A DNA stretch of 64,000 nt from Elioraea tepida. Its GTDB lineage: Bacteria > Pseudomonadota > Alphaproteobacteria > Acetobacterales > Acetobacteraceae. Where the stretch lies: assembly GCF_019203965.1 (NCBI RefSeq), contig NZ_CP076448.1, forward strand, positions 2,309,001 to 2,373,000, given 5' to 3'. The translations under genes were made by a program, and so were the position numbers. The notes under the pieces were generated by a model. It did not search any database. It was not told the origin of the DNA and worked only from the letters and a program-made list of their open reading frames with translations. The first letter of the stretch is position 1, and every line of letters starts with the position of its first letter. Positions 43,349-51,575 of this stretch are shown here, piece by piece.

Positions 43349-43933
43349 TCACCGCGCTCGGCTGCCGAGGCGGTGCATCGCCTCGAGCCAGGCCGCCCGC
43401 CTCGCCTCCGTCGCCGCCTTGGCCATGCCGAGATAGGTGGTCCGCACCGGGCCGATGCCGGCGAAGCCGAGAAGTCCGGAGGTGAGCGCCCGCACCCCGT
43501 GCGCGCCGAACCACCAGCGGTAGGCGATCGCCGGCATGCCCATGGTGACGACCACGCGCGCCGAGACGCCCTTCAGCCGGCGTGCTCCTCGCCATCCCGT
43601 CGTCGGGTCCAGCAGCAGGAAGCGCGGGCGAAACACCTGCTCAAGAAAGGCCTTCAGCACCGCCGGCATGCCGCTAAGCGAGAGCGGGAAGACGAGCGCG
43701 AGGTGTTGGGCTCCGGCGAGCGTCTCCTGAACGGCCGAGACCTCGGGCGGCGGAGGAGCCTCGAACGCCGCTTTCGTCGTGAGTGGCGGGAGGTGCAGGG
43801 TTGCGGGCGTCAGCGTCTCGACCGTGTGACTCGCCGCGCGCGCGCCGGCGGCATAGGCCTCGGCGAGGGCGTGGCAGAGACGTCCGCCGGCCGGGTCGGG
43901 ATGCCCCTGGATGATCACGATTCGCCGCGCCAT
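43349..43933 (-). CDS. NAD(P)H quinone reductase-like flavoprotein
   Basis: The 194-residue protein has the flavodoxin-like fold of NQO1/KefF-type oxidoreductases: RIVIIQGHPDPAGGRLCHALAEAY, then HLALVFPLSLSGMPAVLKAFLEQVF, and TMGMPAIAYRWWFGAHG. It should bind FMN or FAD and reduce quinones or similar substrates. It is convergent with pntB. An upstream methionine in frame is not favoured because RRIVIIQGHPD is the family start. Confidence 0.88.
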   Translation of the reverse strand: MARRIVIIQGHPDPAGGRLCHALAEAYAAGARAASHTVETLTPATLHLPPLTTKAAFEAPPPPEVSAVQETLAGAQHLALVFPLSLSGMPAVLKAFLEQVFRPRFLLLDPTTGWRGARRLKGVSARVVVTMGMPAIAYRWWFGAHGVRALTSGLLGFAGIGPVRTTYLGMAKAATEARRAAWLEAMHRLGSRAR

Positions 43934-44230
43934 CGCCGCTCTCGCCTCGCTGACGGGCTCGAGGGTAGCATGAAAAGATGCATGACGGCCCGCGACGGAC
44001 GATGCGCGTTCCGCTCCCCGCCCACCTGATCCTGACCCGTCGCGCGAGCGAACCGATCCCGAGGGACGCCGTGGCGTGACGGTGGAGCGACGTTTCGATT
44101 TCGCCTTGGGCGGCCTCGGAACGGGGCGGAATGTGCTGATCCGCACCCCGTTCGCCTGCGTCGCTGTCTCGGTTGCGGCCTGAGGCGGCGCTCCCCTTTC
44201 GAGAACGGGGGCGCCGTCCTGTCTCTTTGC

Positions 44231-44785
44231 TCAGCGCGAGGCCTGGACCGTCGTCCAGCCCGGCTCGACGCGAACGAGCGGACGCCCCGAGCTGCGCCAG
44301 CCGTCCGTCCCATCGCGGAACCAGCGCACATCCGTGTAGCCTGCTTGCGCGAGCCGGATGGCCCCATTGTAGGAGAGCCAGCAATTCCGGTTCGGACAGA
44401 ACACAACGACCGGCCGGCTCTTGTCGTTCTCCGTGAGCGCAGCGACGCGCTCCTCGAACCTCGCCTGCATTCTCGGCGAGTCGCGGTCGCAAATTCCGGC
44501 GCCGGGAAGCCAGGTCGCGCCTGGAACCGTTGTCCGTCGATCGCCCGAAGCGACGTCGATGAAGACTGGCCGGCGCGGATCGCTCTGCAGTTTTGCCACC
44601 TCGTCCGCGCCAATGACAGTCGCGAAGGGAACACTGGGCGGCGTCTCTCCCACCATCGGGCTGCACCGCATGGCGAAACTTTCCGCGGGCGGCCCTCCAG
44701 TGACGGCCGTGTTGCGAGGATCCGCTTGGCATGCGGCAAGGGCGAGAAGAGCTGCTCCAGCGGCCAGAAGCGCGCGTGTATGCAT
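44231..44785 (-). CDS. Rhodanese-like lipoprotein with a CxxxxCW motif
   Basis: The 184-residue protein has a lipoprotein signal (lipobox LAAC, lipidated Cys19), so it should sit in the periplasm on a membrane. A rhodanese-like domain follows (about 62-175). The usual single-Cys active loop is replaced by VVFCPNRNCWLSYNGAIRLA, then GYTDVRWFRDGTDGW. It closely resembles the 'PQQ-dependent catabolism-associated CXXCW motif' proteins, but with four residues between the cysteines instead of two. No PQQ dehydrogenase is seen in the window. It may handle sulfur or redox chemistry in the periplasm, inferred only. Confidence 0.8.
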   Translation of the reverse strand: MHTRALLAAGAALLALAACQADPRNTAVTGGPPAESFAMRCSPMVGETPPSVPFATVIGADEVAKLQSDPRRPVFIDVASGDRRTTVPGATWLPGAGICDRDSPRMQARFEERVAALTENDKSRPVVVFCPNRNCWLSYNGAIRLAQAGYTDVRWFRDGTDGWRSSGRPLVRVEPGWTTVQASR

Positions 44786-44909
44786 ATCTGTGTCCTCAAC
44801 GCGAATGAACGATGGTGCCGTGAGGGTCGCCGATGGGTGTTGACGCATGCTTAACCGGCCGGATCGAACGTCGGTGTCCGATCCTGCGGCGTTGTGACGC
44901 GTCCGCACG

Positions 44910-45350
44910 GTGCCGGCAGGAGGTGCCGGGCTGAGCCGGCTTCGCCCCGCCCTCATCGCCGCCTATCGCGCGGCGCGCTACGAGGTCTGTCTCGGCCCAA
45001 CAACGGTTCGGCTTCGGGTCGGGGAACGCGCGCCGCCTGTGTTCGCGCTCTGGCTCGGCGCTTGCCTGGGCGGCGTGTTCCTCACCGCCTGCGCGCCGGA
45101 GGGCCGCCCCCGGCGTCCGGGTGCGGAGCATCGCGCGCACGCGCGCTTGGTGCGCCGGCTCCGCCGCTCGGGGATTCGCCATCTCGCGGGCGAGGGAGGG
45201 GACGACCGGGGCGCCTGGCGCGCGGAGCCGAGCGTGCTCGTGCCGCTCTCGCGTCCGCGCGCGGCCGCCGGGTGGGGCCGCGCGTTCCGCCAGAACGCAG
45301 TGCTTTGGGTTCCGAGGCGAGGCGCCGTCCGCCTGTTTCTCTTGCGCTGA
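44910..45350 (+). CDS. DUF3293-domain protein
   Basis: The 146-residue protein matches the DUF3293 pattern: LIAAYRAARYEV, LRVGERAPPVFALWLGA, then FLTACAPEGR, LRRSGIRHLAGEGGDDRGAW, EPSVLVPLSR, and FRQNAVLWVPRRGAVRLFLL. The function of this small cytoplasmic family is unknown. The start codon is uncertain: a GTG is used here, but the AGGAGG that follows it suggests translation could start further on, at a CTG. The gene ends six bases from the disrupted soxZ, tail to tail. Confidence 0.78.
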   Translation: MPAGGAGLSRLRPALIAAYRAARYEVCLGPTTVRLRVGERAPPVFALWLGACLGGVFLTACAPEGRPRRPGAEHRAHARLVRRLRRSGIRHLAGEGGDDRGAWRAEPSVLVPLSRPRAAAGWGRAFRQNAVLWVPRRGAVRLFLLR

Positions 45351-45356
45351 CCGCGC

Positions 45357-45526
45357 TCAGACCACGCTGACGCGCTGCGCGGTGCGCGCGGTTCGGCCCG
45401 CCTCGTCGGTAATCGTCACGGCGATCTCGGCGGAGCGGTCGAGGCGCAGGAAGAACACGTGGAACGGATTGGCGGCGCTTCCGTTCCGGAACACGACCTC
45501 GAACGCGGGCGCGCCATCGACCCTGG
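45357..45526 (-). pseudogene. soxZ: soxZ, 3' fragment (split by insertion element)
   Basis: The minus strand encodes VDGAPAFEVVFRNGSAANPF followed by HVFFLRL and a C-terminal TITDEAGRTARTAQRVSVV. This is the second half of SoxZ: conserved S-x-N-P-[FY] and the terminal beta strand. The missing first half lies 1.9 kb away across an insertion element. The coding sequence is open to the element's end but is two bases out of phase with the 5' part if the element is simply removed. SoxZ partners with SoxY to form the sulfur-carrier complex, so this copy should not work. Confidence 0.88.
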
Positions 45527-47459
45527 CCCAACTTGGAGACTGTCTGAGAAGAACGCTCGTTGTTCCAATGCGATAGGGCGTGTGTGTCGGTTGTTTGCAC
45601 GACATTTGCGGTTGGCGTGAGCAGGCGGCTGCTCAGCCTGGGTGTTCACGGAAGTGCGGCGGCAGGGCGACGCCGGCTGCCTGGAAGACGCGCCCGACTT
45701 GGCCCTCGGCGTGAGTGCGGGTGACGATCCGTTTGCCGTCCTTTTCGATCGTCGCCTGCTGAAGACGATCGAGGTCGCGCAACAGATTGGCCCATTCGAT
45801 CTTCACGCCCTTGGCGGCGCAGAGCGTGGCCAACTCCTTCTGCAGCAGGAGGGCGAGGAAGGAGCAGAAGACGTGGCCGCGGATGGCGGCGTCGGAGGAG
45901 TGGTAGATCGGGCGGGTGCGCAGCAGCGCCTTGGTCCGGCGGAACAGCTCTTCGACCGCAAGGAGGTCGCGGTAGCGCAGCACCGCCTGCAGAGGGGTGA
46001 TGCGGGCGTTGGTGCGCAGCACGAACAGCCCGTCGTATTTGGCCTCCTCGGCGGCCTTGCCGGGGTCGATCTCGAAGGCCGGGCCGGGCTTGCCGTCGCC
46101 GTCGCGGAGGCGGCGCAGGTAGCGCCGATAGGCCGAGTTGCCGATCAGCGCCTTGTCGCCGCGCTTCAGCTGGCGCTCGAGACCGGCGAGGATGGCCTGA
46201 CGGTCGGCGCGATCCCGCTCGGCCTCGGCCTCGTTGCGGCAGACCACGTAGCGCCGGCCGGCGACGCTGACCTCCTTGATCCGAAGCTCGGTCTCGGCGC
46301 CGTTGGCGCGCTCGATGAGGAGGGGCGTGAAGGGACGCTCATCGGCCAGCACCACCTCGCGGATGAGCGGATCCGAGCGCTCGCGCGCGCCGAGGATGTA
46401 TTCGAGACCACGCGCCTCGAGGCCTTCGATGGTGGCCTGCGAGATCATGCCCCGGTCGGCGACCACGCACACCCGCCCGATGGCGAAGCGGCTGCGCAGG
46501 CGGTCGATCACAGGCAGCAGCACCGCGACATCGGCGGTGTTGCCCGGCCAGATCTCGGTGCAGAGGGGCCTGCCGTCTGCGTCGATGACGACGGCGAGGA
46601 GCATCTGGTTGAGATCGGGTCGATGGTCCTTGGAATGGCCGCGCCGGCCGAGCGTCTCCCCGCCGCGGCCATGGAAGCAGAGCGAGGTGGTGTCCATGAA
46701 CACCACCGACAGCTCGCTGAACAGGTCGCGCCGGCGGGCGAACAGCTCCTCCTCGATCTGGTCCTTGACGCAGCGGGGCGCGAAGGGGGTGGCGCCGGCC
46801 TGCTCGGCGTCGGGCAGTTCCTCGCCAAGCCAGGCCATCGCCCGATAGAGGTGGTGCAGCGCAAGGCCCTCCGCACCTCGGATCTCGTAGTCCTCCATCC
46901 AGCGCTCGCAGGCGCGATCCGAGCCCGAGACCATGATCCGGTGCAGCACGGTGACGAAGATCGCGCGCTCGACGTCGAACTCGAAGCCGCGGCCGGCGAG
47001 ACGGTTGTGGAGCACATCGGCGATACCGACGCGTTGCCACAGGCGCCCGAACAGCAGCGGCGCGCCGATGCGGCGACAGGCGATGGTGCCGGCGGCGATG
47101 TCGGAAAGGATGATGCTGCGTTCGCAATGTCGTCCGAGGGATTGGAGGAGGCGATCGAGGGCGCCGGACTGTTTGAGAATGTCCTTGCGCCCAAGTGGCT
47201 GGAGGATGCGCTGGCGGACGCGTCCGCCTGGTTCTCGGACGGTTTCGACGAGGTACAGGTAGCGGCGGCCGCGGGCTGCCTTTTCGACGACGAACATGCC
47301 CTGTTGTGCGCGCGGGAAGAGCTGATTCGCACGCTATTCCTGATCGTCTACGCAAAATGTTTTCACTCAAACTTTCGGCCGACCAGAGACGCCCTCTGCC
47401 CGATCACTAAGTCAGGCCAAAGAGTTCCTCATATGTTCCGCACGACTGTCCAAGCTGGG
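45527..47459 (-). mobile_element. IS1634-like insertion sequence, about 1.93 kb
   Basis: The element holds one transposase gene and is bounded by short imperfect terminal inverted repeats: CCCAACTTGGA at the left end and CCCAGCTTGGA (minus strand) at the right end, 10 of 11 matching. It splits soxZ exactly between residue 54 and the remainder. I could not find a clear target-site duplication, so the ends may be off by a few bases. The transposase faces the same way as the sox genes. Confidence 0.85.
45633..47297 (-). CDS. IS1634-family (IS4 superfamily) transposase
   Basis: The 554-residue DDE transposase has the first Asp in SVVFMDTTSLCFHG, the second in VCVVADRGMIS, and the Glu in the YREK-like region LLAVEELFRRTKALLRTRPIYH. 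The N-terminal part (FVVEKAARGRRYLYLVETVRE, GRVRQRILQPLG) is typical of IS1634-type transposases. No frameshift or internal stop is present, so the enzyme may still be active, which suggests a recent insertion. Confidence 0.93.
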   Translation of the reverse strand: MFVVEKAARGRRYLYLVETVREPGGRVRQRILQPLGRKDILKQSGALDRLLQSLGRHCERSIILSDIAAGTIACRRIGAPLLFGRLWQRVGIADVLHNRLAGRGFEFDVERAIFVTVLHRIMVSGSDRACERWMEDYEIRGAEGLALHHLYRAMAWLGEELPDAEQAGATPFAPRCVKDQIEEELFARRRDLFSELSVVFMDTTSLCFHGRGGETLGRRGHSKDHRPDLNQMLLAVVIDADGRPLCTEIWPGNTADVAVLLPVIDRLRSRFAIGRVCVVADRGMISQATIEGLEARGLEYILGARERSDPLIREVVLADERPFTPLLIERANGAETELRIKEVSVAGRRYVVCRNEAEAERDRADRQAILAGLERQLKRGDKALIGNSAYRRYLRRLRDGDGKPGPAFEIDPGKAAEEAKYDGLFVLRTNARITPLQAVLRYRDLLAVEELFRRTKALLRTRPIYHSSDAAIRGHVFCSFLALLLQKELATLCAAKGVKIEWANLLRDLDRLQQATIEKDGKRIVTRTHAEGQVGRVFQAAGVALPPHFREHPG

Positions 47460-47621
47460 CGTGACGACAATGCTCGCGAGCATGTCGCGCGGAACGAGCC
47501 GTGCGCCGTCGCGGCGCAACCCGGTCTCCATCGGGTGCTGGACGAGGGTGCGCACCTCGAAGGCCTCGCCGGCGCGAACCGAGCGGGATAGGCGAAGGCG
47601 CGGGGGTGCCAGGGTGCTCAT
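47460..47621 (-). pseudogene. soxZ: soxZ, 5' fragment (split by insertion element)
   Basis: The ATG gives MSTLAPPRLRLSRSV, then the SoxZ hallmark VRTLVQHPMETGLRRD and LVPRDMLASIVV, for 54 codons up to the insertion element. The frame continues only about 15 codons into the element before a stop. The start overlaps the soxY stop (ATGA), showing the original soxY-soxZ coupling. An intact SoxZ would have been about 110 residues, close to normal. Confidence 0.9.
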
Positions 47622-48046
47622 CCGAGGCAGCCGCCCGTCGCGACACGGATTGCCGCGGTCGCCGCACGGAGCGTGCCGTCCGAAAGCTCCGCGATCGCGA
47701 TGATCGTCTGGTCCTCGGCGAGCCTGATCCGCGTCGTCACCTCGCCCCTCGCCACCGCCGGCGAGAGCCGGAACGTGGTTATCCCCGGCGTGGGGTTGCG
47801 GGCGGCTACGAGGTGGATGGCGCAGACGTGCAGAGACGTCGTTTGCGGGCTCTCGACGGTGACCGTCACCGGCACCTGCCCGCCGTTCTCGGCAAGGGGG
47901 GGGAGCGGCGAGCGCCATGCCCCCTTCGTCGGCTCGCGCCCGTGGGTGACCTCGGCGATCGCAGCGGCGACCGGGTCGCCCGAGGCGAGCGCGGGGAAGG
48001 GCAGGGCGACGAGCGCGACGGCGATCAGGCCTCTGCGGGTGGTCAT
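47618..48046 (-). CDS. soxY: Thiosulfate oxidation carrier protein SoxY
   Basis: The 142-residue periplasmic protein starts TTRRGLIAVALVALPFPALA, a Tat-like twin-Arg signal as in other SoxY proteins. The mature part includes GGQVPVTVTVES, FRLSPAVARGEVTTRIRLAEDQ and the C-terminal GGCLG. Cys140 would carry the sulfur substrate. The canonical tail is GGCGG, so Leu replaces one Gly. Its partner SoxZ is broken, so the SoxYZ complex should not form unless another soxZ exists in the genome. Confidence 0.9.
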   Translation of the reverse strand: MTTRRGLIAVALVALPFPALASGDPVAAAIAEVTHGREPTKGAWRSPLPPLAENGGQVPVTVTVESPQTTSLHVCAIHLVAARNPTPGITTFRLSPAVARGEVTTRIRLAEDQTIIAIAELSDGTLRAATAAIRVATGGCLG

Positions 48047-49260
48047 GGGCCAGCCTTCAGGGCAGCAGGCAGCCGAGGAGCGGGCGTGCGCTGGCCGGCC
48101 GGCAACCCGCCGGGGAGGCCGAAGAGCGGCCTGAGAGCGAGGCCGGCCGCGTTTCCTGCAAGTGCCGGGAGAATCCATACCCACCCGTGCAGCGAGCCAG
48201 ACGCGATGCCGCCCAGGAAGGCGCTGATGTTGCAGCCCCCCCCGACGGTCGCGCCGATTCCGAGCAGGAGGCCGCCGACCACCGAGGCGGCCGCCTCGCC
48301 GGGCCGCGGCAGGGTGAGGCGCCGCGGTCGTCTCGAGAGGGATGCGGCGAGCGCCGCACCGGCGATGAGCCCGAGATTCATCACGGTCGTCCGGTCGGCG
48401 AGCAAGGGGCGGAACATCGCCTCGGCGCGCGTCGGCTCGCCCCAGTAGGCCCAGAACGCCGGATCGCCGAGGCCGAGCGCCTCGATCAGGGACGAGCCCC
48501 AGAGCGGGAAGGCGGCGGTGATTCCCCAGGGGCGGCCGGCGACCACGAGCGTCGCGAGGCAGAGGAGTGCGAGGGCAAGCGCCCCCCAGGCGAGCGGCCA
48601 GGGCCCGAGGAGGAGGCTCCCTCGGCCGCCGAGCGGGGCGACAGCGCCGTGGCTCTGCCGCTCGAGCCGGGCGGCGAGGTGCCAGAGCCCCCCCAGAAGG
48701 CCGAGCGCGAGGGCGGTCGCGGCAGGCCAGCCGAGGAGGGAGGGGAGAGACACCGCAGGCAGGGCGGGAAGCGCGGACCAGAGCTCCGACTGCCAAGCTG
48801 CGAGCGTGGCGCCGGTGATGAAGGCGGCGAGCGTGATCCAGAGCCGGGGCACGCCGCTGCCCGCTGCCGCGAGCGTGCCGGAGCCGCAGCCGCCGCCGAG
48901 CTGCATCCCGAGGCCGAACAGGAAGGCGCCGATCACGAGCGCGACGCCGACCGGGAAGACGAAACCGCGCACGGGCGAACCGACGGCCTCGCCCGAGCCC
49001 AGGAACGGGACGAACAGAAGCAGGGTCGCCCCGACGAGGAGAAGCTGCGCACGGACCCCGGCGCTGCGGCGCTCAATGATCAGGGCGCGCACGCCGCCGG
49101 TGAAGCTGACGCTGGCCTGCACGAGGGCGAGGCCGAGGCCGCACGCGATCAGCCAGCACGCGCCCTGGCGCCACCCATGCGCGCTCCAGAGCCATGCGGT
49201 CGCGAGGGCGAGTCCCGCTAACCACGAAATCGGACGCAATTCTCGAAAAACACACGTCAT
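48043..49260 (-). CDS. YeeE/YedE-family sulfur transporter (SoxT-like)
   Basis: The roughly 405-residue inner-membrane protein has about ten helices in two repeats. Each has a Cys-containing motif: LGMQLGGGCGSGTLAA in the first half and GATVGGGCNISAFLGG in the second. This matches YeeE/YedE (DUF395) transporters that bring thiosulfate or other sulfur compounds into the cell. Its stop overlaps the soxY start, so it heads a soxT-soxY-soxZ operon. The start is uncertain: ATG at 49260 or 49296; neither has a good ribosome site. AT-rich sequence (49270-49282, ATAATATATT) lies at the start and may hold the promoter. Confidence 0.88.
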   Translation of the reverse strand: MTCVFRELRPISWLAGLALATAWLWSAHGWRQGACWLIACGLGLALVQASVSFTGGVRALIIERRSAGVRAQLLLVGATLLLFVPFLGSGEAVGSPVRGFVFPVGVALVIGAFLFGLGMQLGGGCGSGTLAAAGSGVPRLWITLAAFITGATLAAWQSELWSALPALPAVSLPSLLGWPAATALALGLLGGLWHLAARLERQSHGAVAPLGGRGSLLLGPWPLAWGALALALLCLATLVVAGRPWGITAAFPLWGSSLIEALGLGDPAFWAYWGEPTRAEAMFRPLLADRTTVMNLGLIAGAALAASLSRRPRRLTLPRPGEAAASVVGGLLLGIGATVGGGCNISAFLGGIASGSLHGWVWILPALAGNAAGLALRPLFGLPGGLPAGQRTPAPRLPAALKAGP

Positions 49261-49386
49261 TAGATCGTGAATAATATATTTGGCATGCGGACGCAAGTGT
49301 TATGGCAAAACGGGCAAAACGAAACGGGCGGGGTTTCCCCCGCCCGTCCACCAGCCCAGTGATGTGAAAAGAGGTGCCGCGGTCGA

Positions 49387-50112
49387 TCAGGCCGCCCGGC
49401 GGCGTCGCGCGGCGAAGCCGAGGCCAACGAGCCCCATGCCCAGGAGGGCGAGCGAGGCCGGCTCGGGAACGCGGATGATGAGGTCCTGATCGCCGACGCG
49501 CAGGATCGCGCCGACGGGCCCACCGCCTGTGGCCCAGCCTGTCGGATCGAGATACGCGGCCGCCTCCGTCGCCACCAGGCCGCCGGTGACGAGGACGAAG
49601 TTCCCGCTCGTGACGTCAACGGTGGTGTCGTAGGCGAGCTCCCAGATCGCGACCTGAAGCGCGGCCGACTTCGTGGCGGAAGTGAGCGAGTCGGCGAACC
49701 ACGTGTTGATCATCTGGGTCAGAGCGGCGGCATCGGCACCGTACTCGGTCGTCGAGCCGAGCGAACCCACGAAGGTGCCGGTGACCGGTGTGCCGGTGTT
49801 CGGAATGTTGAGGAATTCGTCCGGCTCGAAACAGTAGGTGAGGAAGTTCACCCAGTTCGCCCCCCCTGGGCCCGCCGGGTCGGTGAAGGAGTACTGAAGC
49901 GCGAACGCGCCGGCCGAAAAAGTCTGGTTTGGTCCGCCGTCGACGCTGACCGTGACGTTCACAAACCCCGGCCCGCCATTGAACGGGGTGCCGCCATTTC
50001 CGTCACGCACCCAGATCGGCGACGCCTCGGCCGAGACGCCGACGCAAAGCGCGGCACCGAAGACCGCGCCGGCCAGCGCAAGGCTGCGTATGCATCGGAT
50101 GGATCCGTTCAT
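49387..50112 (-). CDS. PEP-CTERM sorting-domain protein
   Basis: The 241-residue secreted protein has a signal peptide (cleaved about residue 30, AEASP). A Gly/Thr-rich beta-type body carries AALQVAIWELAYD and related segments of a common PEP-CTERM subgroup. A textbook PEP-CTERM tail ends it: VPEPASLALLGMGLVGLG then FAARRRR. Exosortase normally cleaves such tails and moves the protein to the outside. No exosortase gene lies in the window. GGAG precedes the ATG by eight bases. A sigma-54-like promoter lies upstream. Confidence 0.93.
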   Translation of the reverse strand: MNGSIRCIRSLALAGAVFGAALCVGVSAEASPIWVRDGNGGTPFNGGPGFVNVTVSVDGGPNQTFSAGAFALQYSFTDPAGPGGANWVNFLTYCFEPDEFLNIPNTGTPVTGTFVGSLGSTTEYGADAAALTQMINTWFADSLTSATKSAALQVAIWELAYDTTVDVTSGNFVLVTGGLVATEAAAYLDPTGWATGGGPVGAILRVGDQDLIIRVPEPASLALLGMGLVGLGFAARRRRAA

Positions 50113-50186
50113 CTCCCTCGCTCCTCAAAATCTCCGGCTAAGATCTGCGGGCATGTTGGCCCGACGCCAGCCGCCGGGCAGATTAA

Positions 50187-50202
50187 AACATATTTTATGC
50201 CA
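50187..50202 (-). promoter_or_regulatory. Sigma-54-like promoter before the PEP-CTERM gene
   Basis: The minus strand reads TGGCATAAAATATGTT. It has TGGCA at -24, and TGT where the -12 TTGC is expected, with the right 10-base spacing between the paired Gs (GT in place of GC). The start of RNA would be near 50176, leaving a leader of about 63 bases. Three of the nine specified consensus bases deviate. Confidence 0.5.
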
Positions 50203-50262
50203 GAAAAACAAACGACGAAAAATCAAGGGCGTGGTGGAGCTCCGACGCGGTCCCGGCTCACA

Positions 50263-50324
50263 AGTGTAAAATTCTCCGACACGTGCCATAGGTTCGACTG
50301 AACGCAGTGTAAACTTTTCCGACA
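50263..50324 (-). promoter_or_regulatory. Two tandem 19-bp sites upstream of the sigma-54-like promoter
   Basis: AGTGTAAAATTCTCCGACA (50263-50281) and AGTGTAAACTTTTCCGACA (50306-50324) match at 17 of 19 bases, 43 bases apart. They lie about 60 and 105 bases upstream of the -24 element, where enhancer-binding proteins attach. The rest of the 386-base gap between the PEP-CTERM gene and the patatin gene holds no gene that I can support. Confidence 0.5.
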
Positions 50325-50498
50325 GGCTCGTGATGGCCGGTCGCGGTGAGCCATGAGGGCCAGCGGCCGGCGAAGGCGGCGAGCCCGCATCATCCAGCGC
50401 GGAAGGGGGCTCCAGATCCGCTCCCGCCGCACCGCCGAAACGTCGTGTCAGACCGTTTCCCGGCACGTCGTGGCCTCGAGGAACGAAAGGAACAGGGC

Positions 50499-51572
50499 AT
50501 GGCCCCGACCCAACGTGTGCGACGCAAATCCCGCGAACGGACCAGTGCGTCGGCGCCGCGCCCCCCGCTCAAGGTCGCTCTCGCGCTTCAGGGCGGCGGC
50601 GCCCACGGCGCCTTCACCTGGGGCGTGCTTGACCGACTGCTCGAGGAGCCGTGGCTCTCCATCGCCGGCATCTCCGGAACCTCTGCCGGGGCGATGAACG
50701 CCGCCGTTCTGGCGGACGGCTTCACCGCCGGCGGCCGCGACGGAGCGCGCGCCGCGCTCGACGCGTTCTGGCGCCGTGTCGCCGACGCCGCCGCCTGGAG
50801 CCCGCTCAAGCGCAGCCCGATCGACATGCTCCTCGGCCGCTGGTCGCTCGACACCTCGCCTGCCTTCATCGCTCTCGACCTGATGAGCCGGCTGTTCTCG
50901 CCCTACGACCTCAACCCGATCGGGCTCAATCCGCTGCGCGAGGTTCTCGCAGCGAGCATCGACGTCGATCGGCTGAGGCGCGCGCCGATCAAGCTGTTCG
51001 TGACCGCGACCAACGTGCGCACCGGACGCGGCCGGGTGTTCCGCAACGCCGAGCTCACGCCCGAGGTTCTGCTCGCCTCCGCCTGCCTGCCGACCCTGTT
51101 CCAGGCGGTCGAGATCGACGGCGAGGCCTACTGGGACGGTGGCTTCGCCGGCAACCCCACGATCACGCCGCTCGTGCGCGAGAGCGAGGCGGACGACATC
51201 ATCCTCGTGCAGATCAACCCGCGCGAGCGGCCCGGCACGCCGCGCAGCGCGGCAGAGATCCTCAACCGCCTGAACGAGGTGTCGTTCAACGCCACGCTCC
51301 TGAAGGAACTGCGGATGATGGCGCTTCTGCGCCAGGTGGCTGACCCTGGCTCGGGCGAGGGCCGGCGCTGGGCCGAGACGCGCATGCACCGGATCATGTC
51401 CGACCTGATGGTCACGCTCGGCCACTCCTCGAAACTGAACGCGGAGTGGCCGTTCCTCGCGATGCTGCGCGACGAGGGGCGGCGCGCGGCCGCCGAGTTC
51501 CTCGACCGTTTCGGCAACGATCTCGGCGCGTGCTCGACGACGGACGTCGACATCCTGCTTACCGAGTGCTGA
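50499..51572 (+). CDS. Patatin-like phospholipase
   Basis: The 357-residue lipid acyl hydrolase has the patatin set: oxyanion loop LQGGGAHGAFTWG, nucleophile Ser62 in GISGTSAGAMNA, and catalytic Asp213 in YWDGGFAGNP. It has no signal peptide. The sequence LNRLNEVSFNATLLKELR and IMSDLMVTLGHSSKLN follow the pattern of proteobacterial patatins thought to act on phospholipids or storage lipid. The ATG with AAAGGAA upstream gives MAPTQRVRRK; a longer frame upstream is unlikely. Confidence 0.92.
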   Translation: MAPTQRVRRKSRERTSASAPRPPLKVALALQGGGAHGAFTWGVLDRLLEEPWLSIAGISGTSAGAMNAAVLADGFTAGGRDGARAALDAFWRRVADAAAWSPLKRSPIDMLLGRWSLDTSPAFIALDLMSRLFSPYDLNPIGLNPLREVLAASIDVDRLRRAPIKLFVTATNVRTGRGRVFRNAELTPEVLLASACLPTLFQAVEIDGEAYWDGGFAGNPTITPLVRESEADDIILVQINPRERPGTPRSAAEILNRLNEVSFNATLLKELRMMALLRQVADPGSGEGRRWAETRMHRIMSDLMVTLGHSSKLNAEWPFLAMLRDEGRRAAAEFLDRFGNDLGACSTTDVDILLTEC

Positions 51573-51575
51573 GCG

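Noticed and set aside
44181-44220. Imperfect GC hairpin after the rhodanese-like gene as a terminator
   Set aside because: The stem has a bulge and lacks a T-run on either strand, so the evidence was too weak to list.
45642-47591. A 649-codon plus-strand frame over the insertion element
   Set aside because: It is the mirror of the transposase gene, whose DDE motifs are clear on the minus strand.
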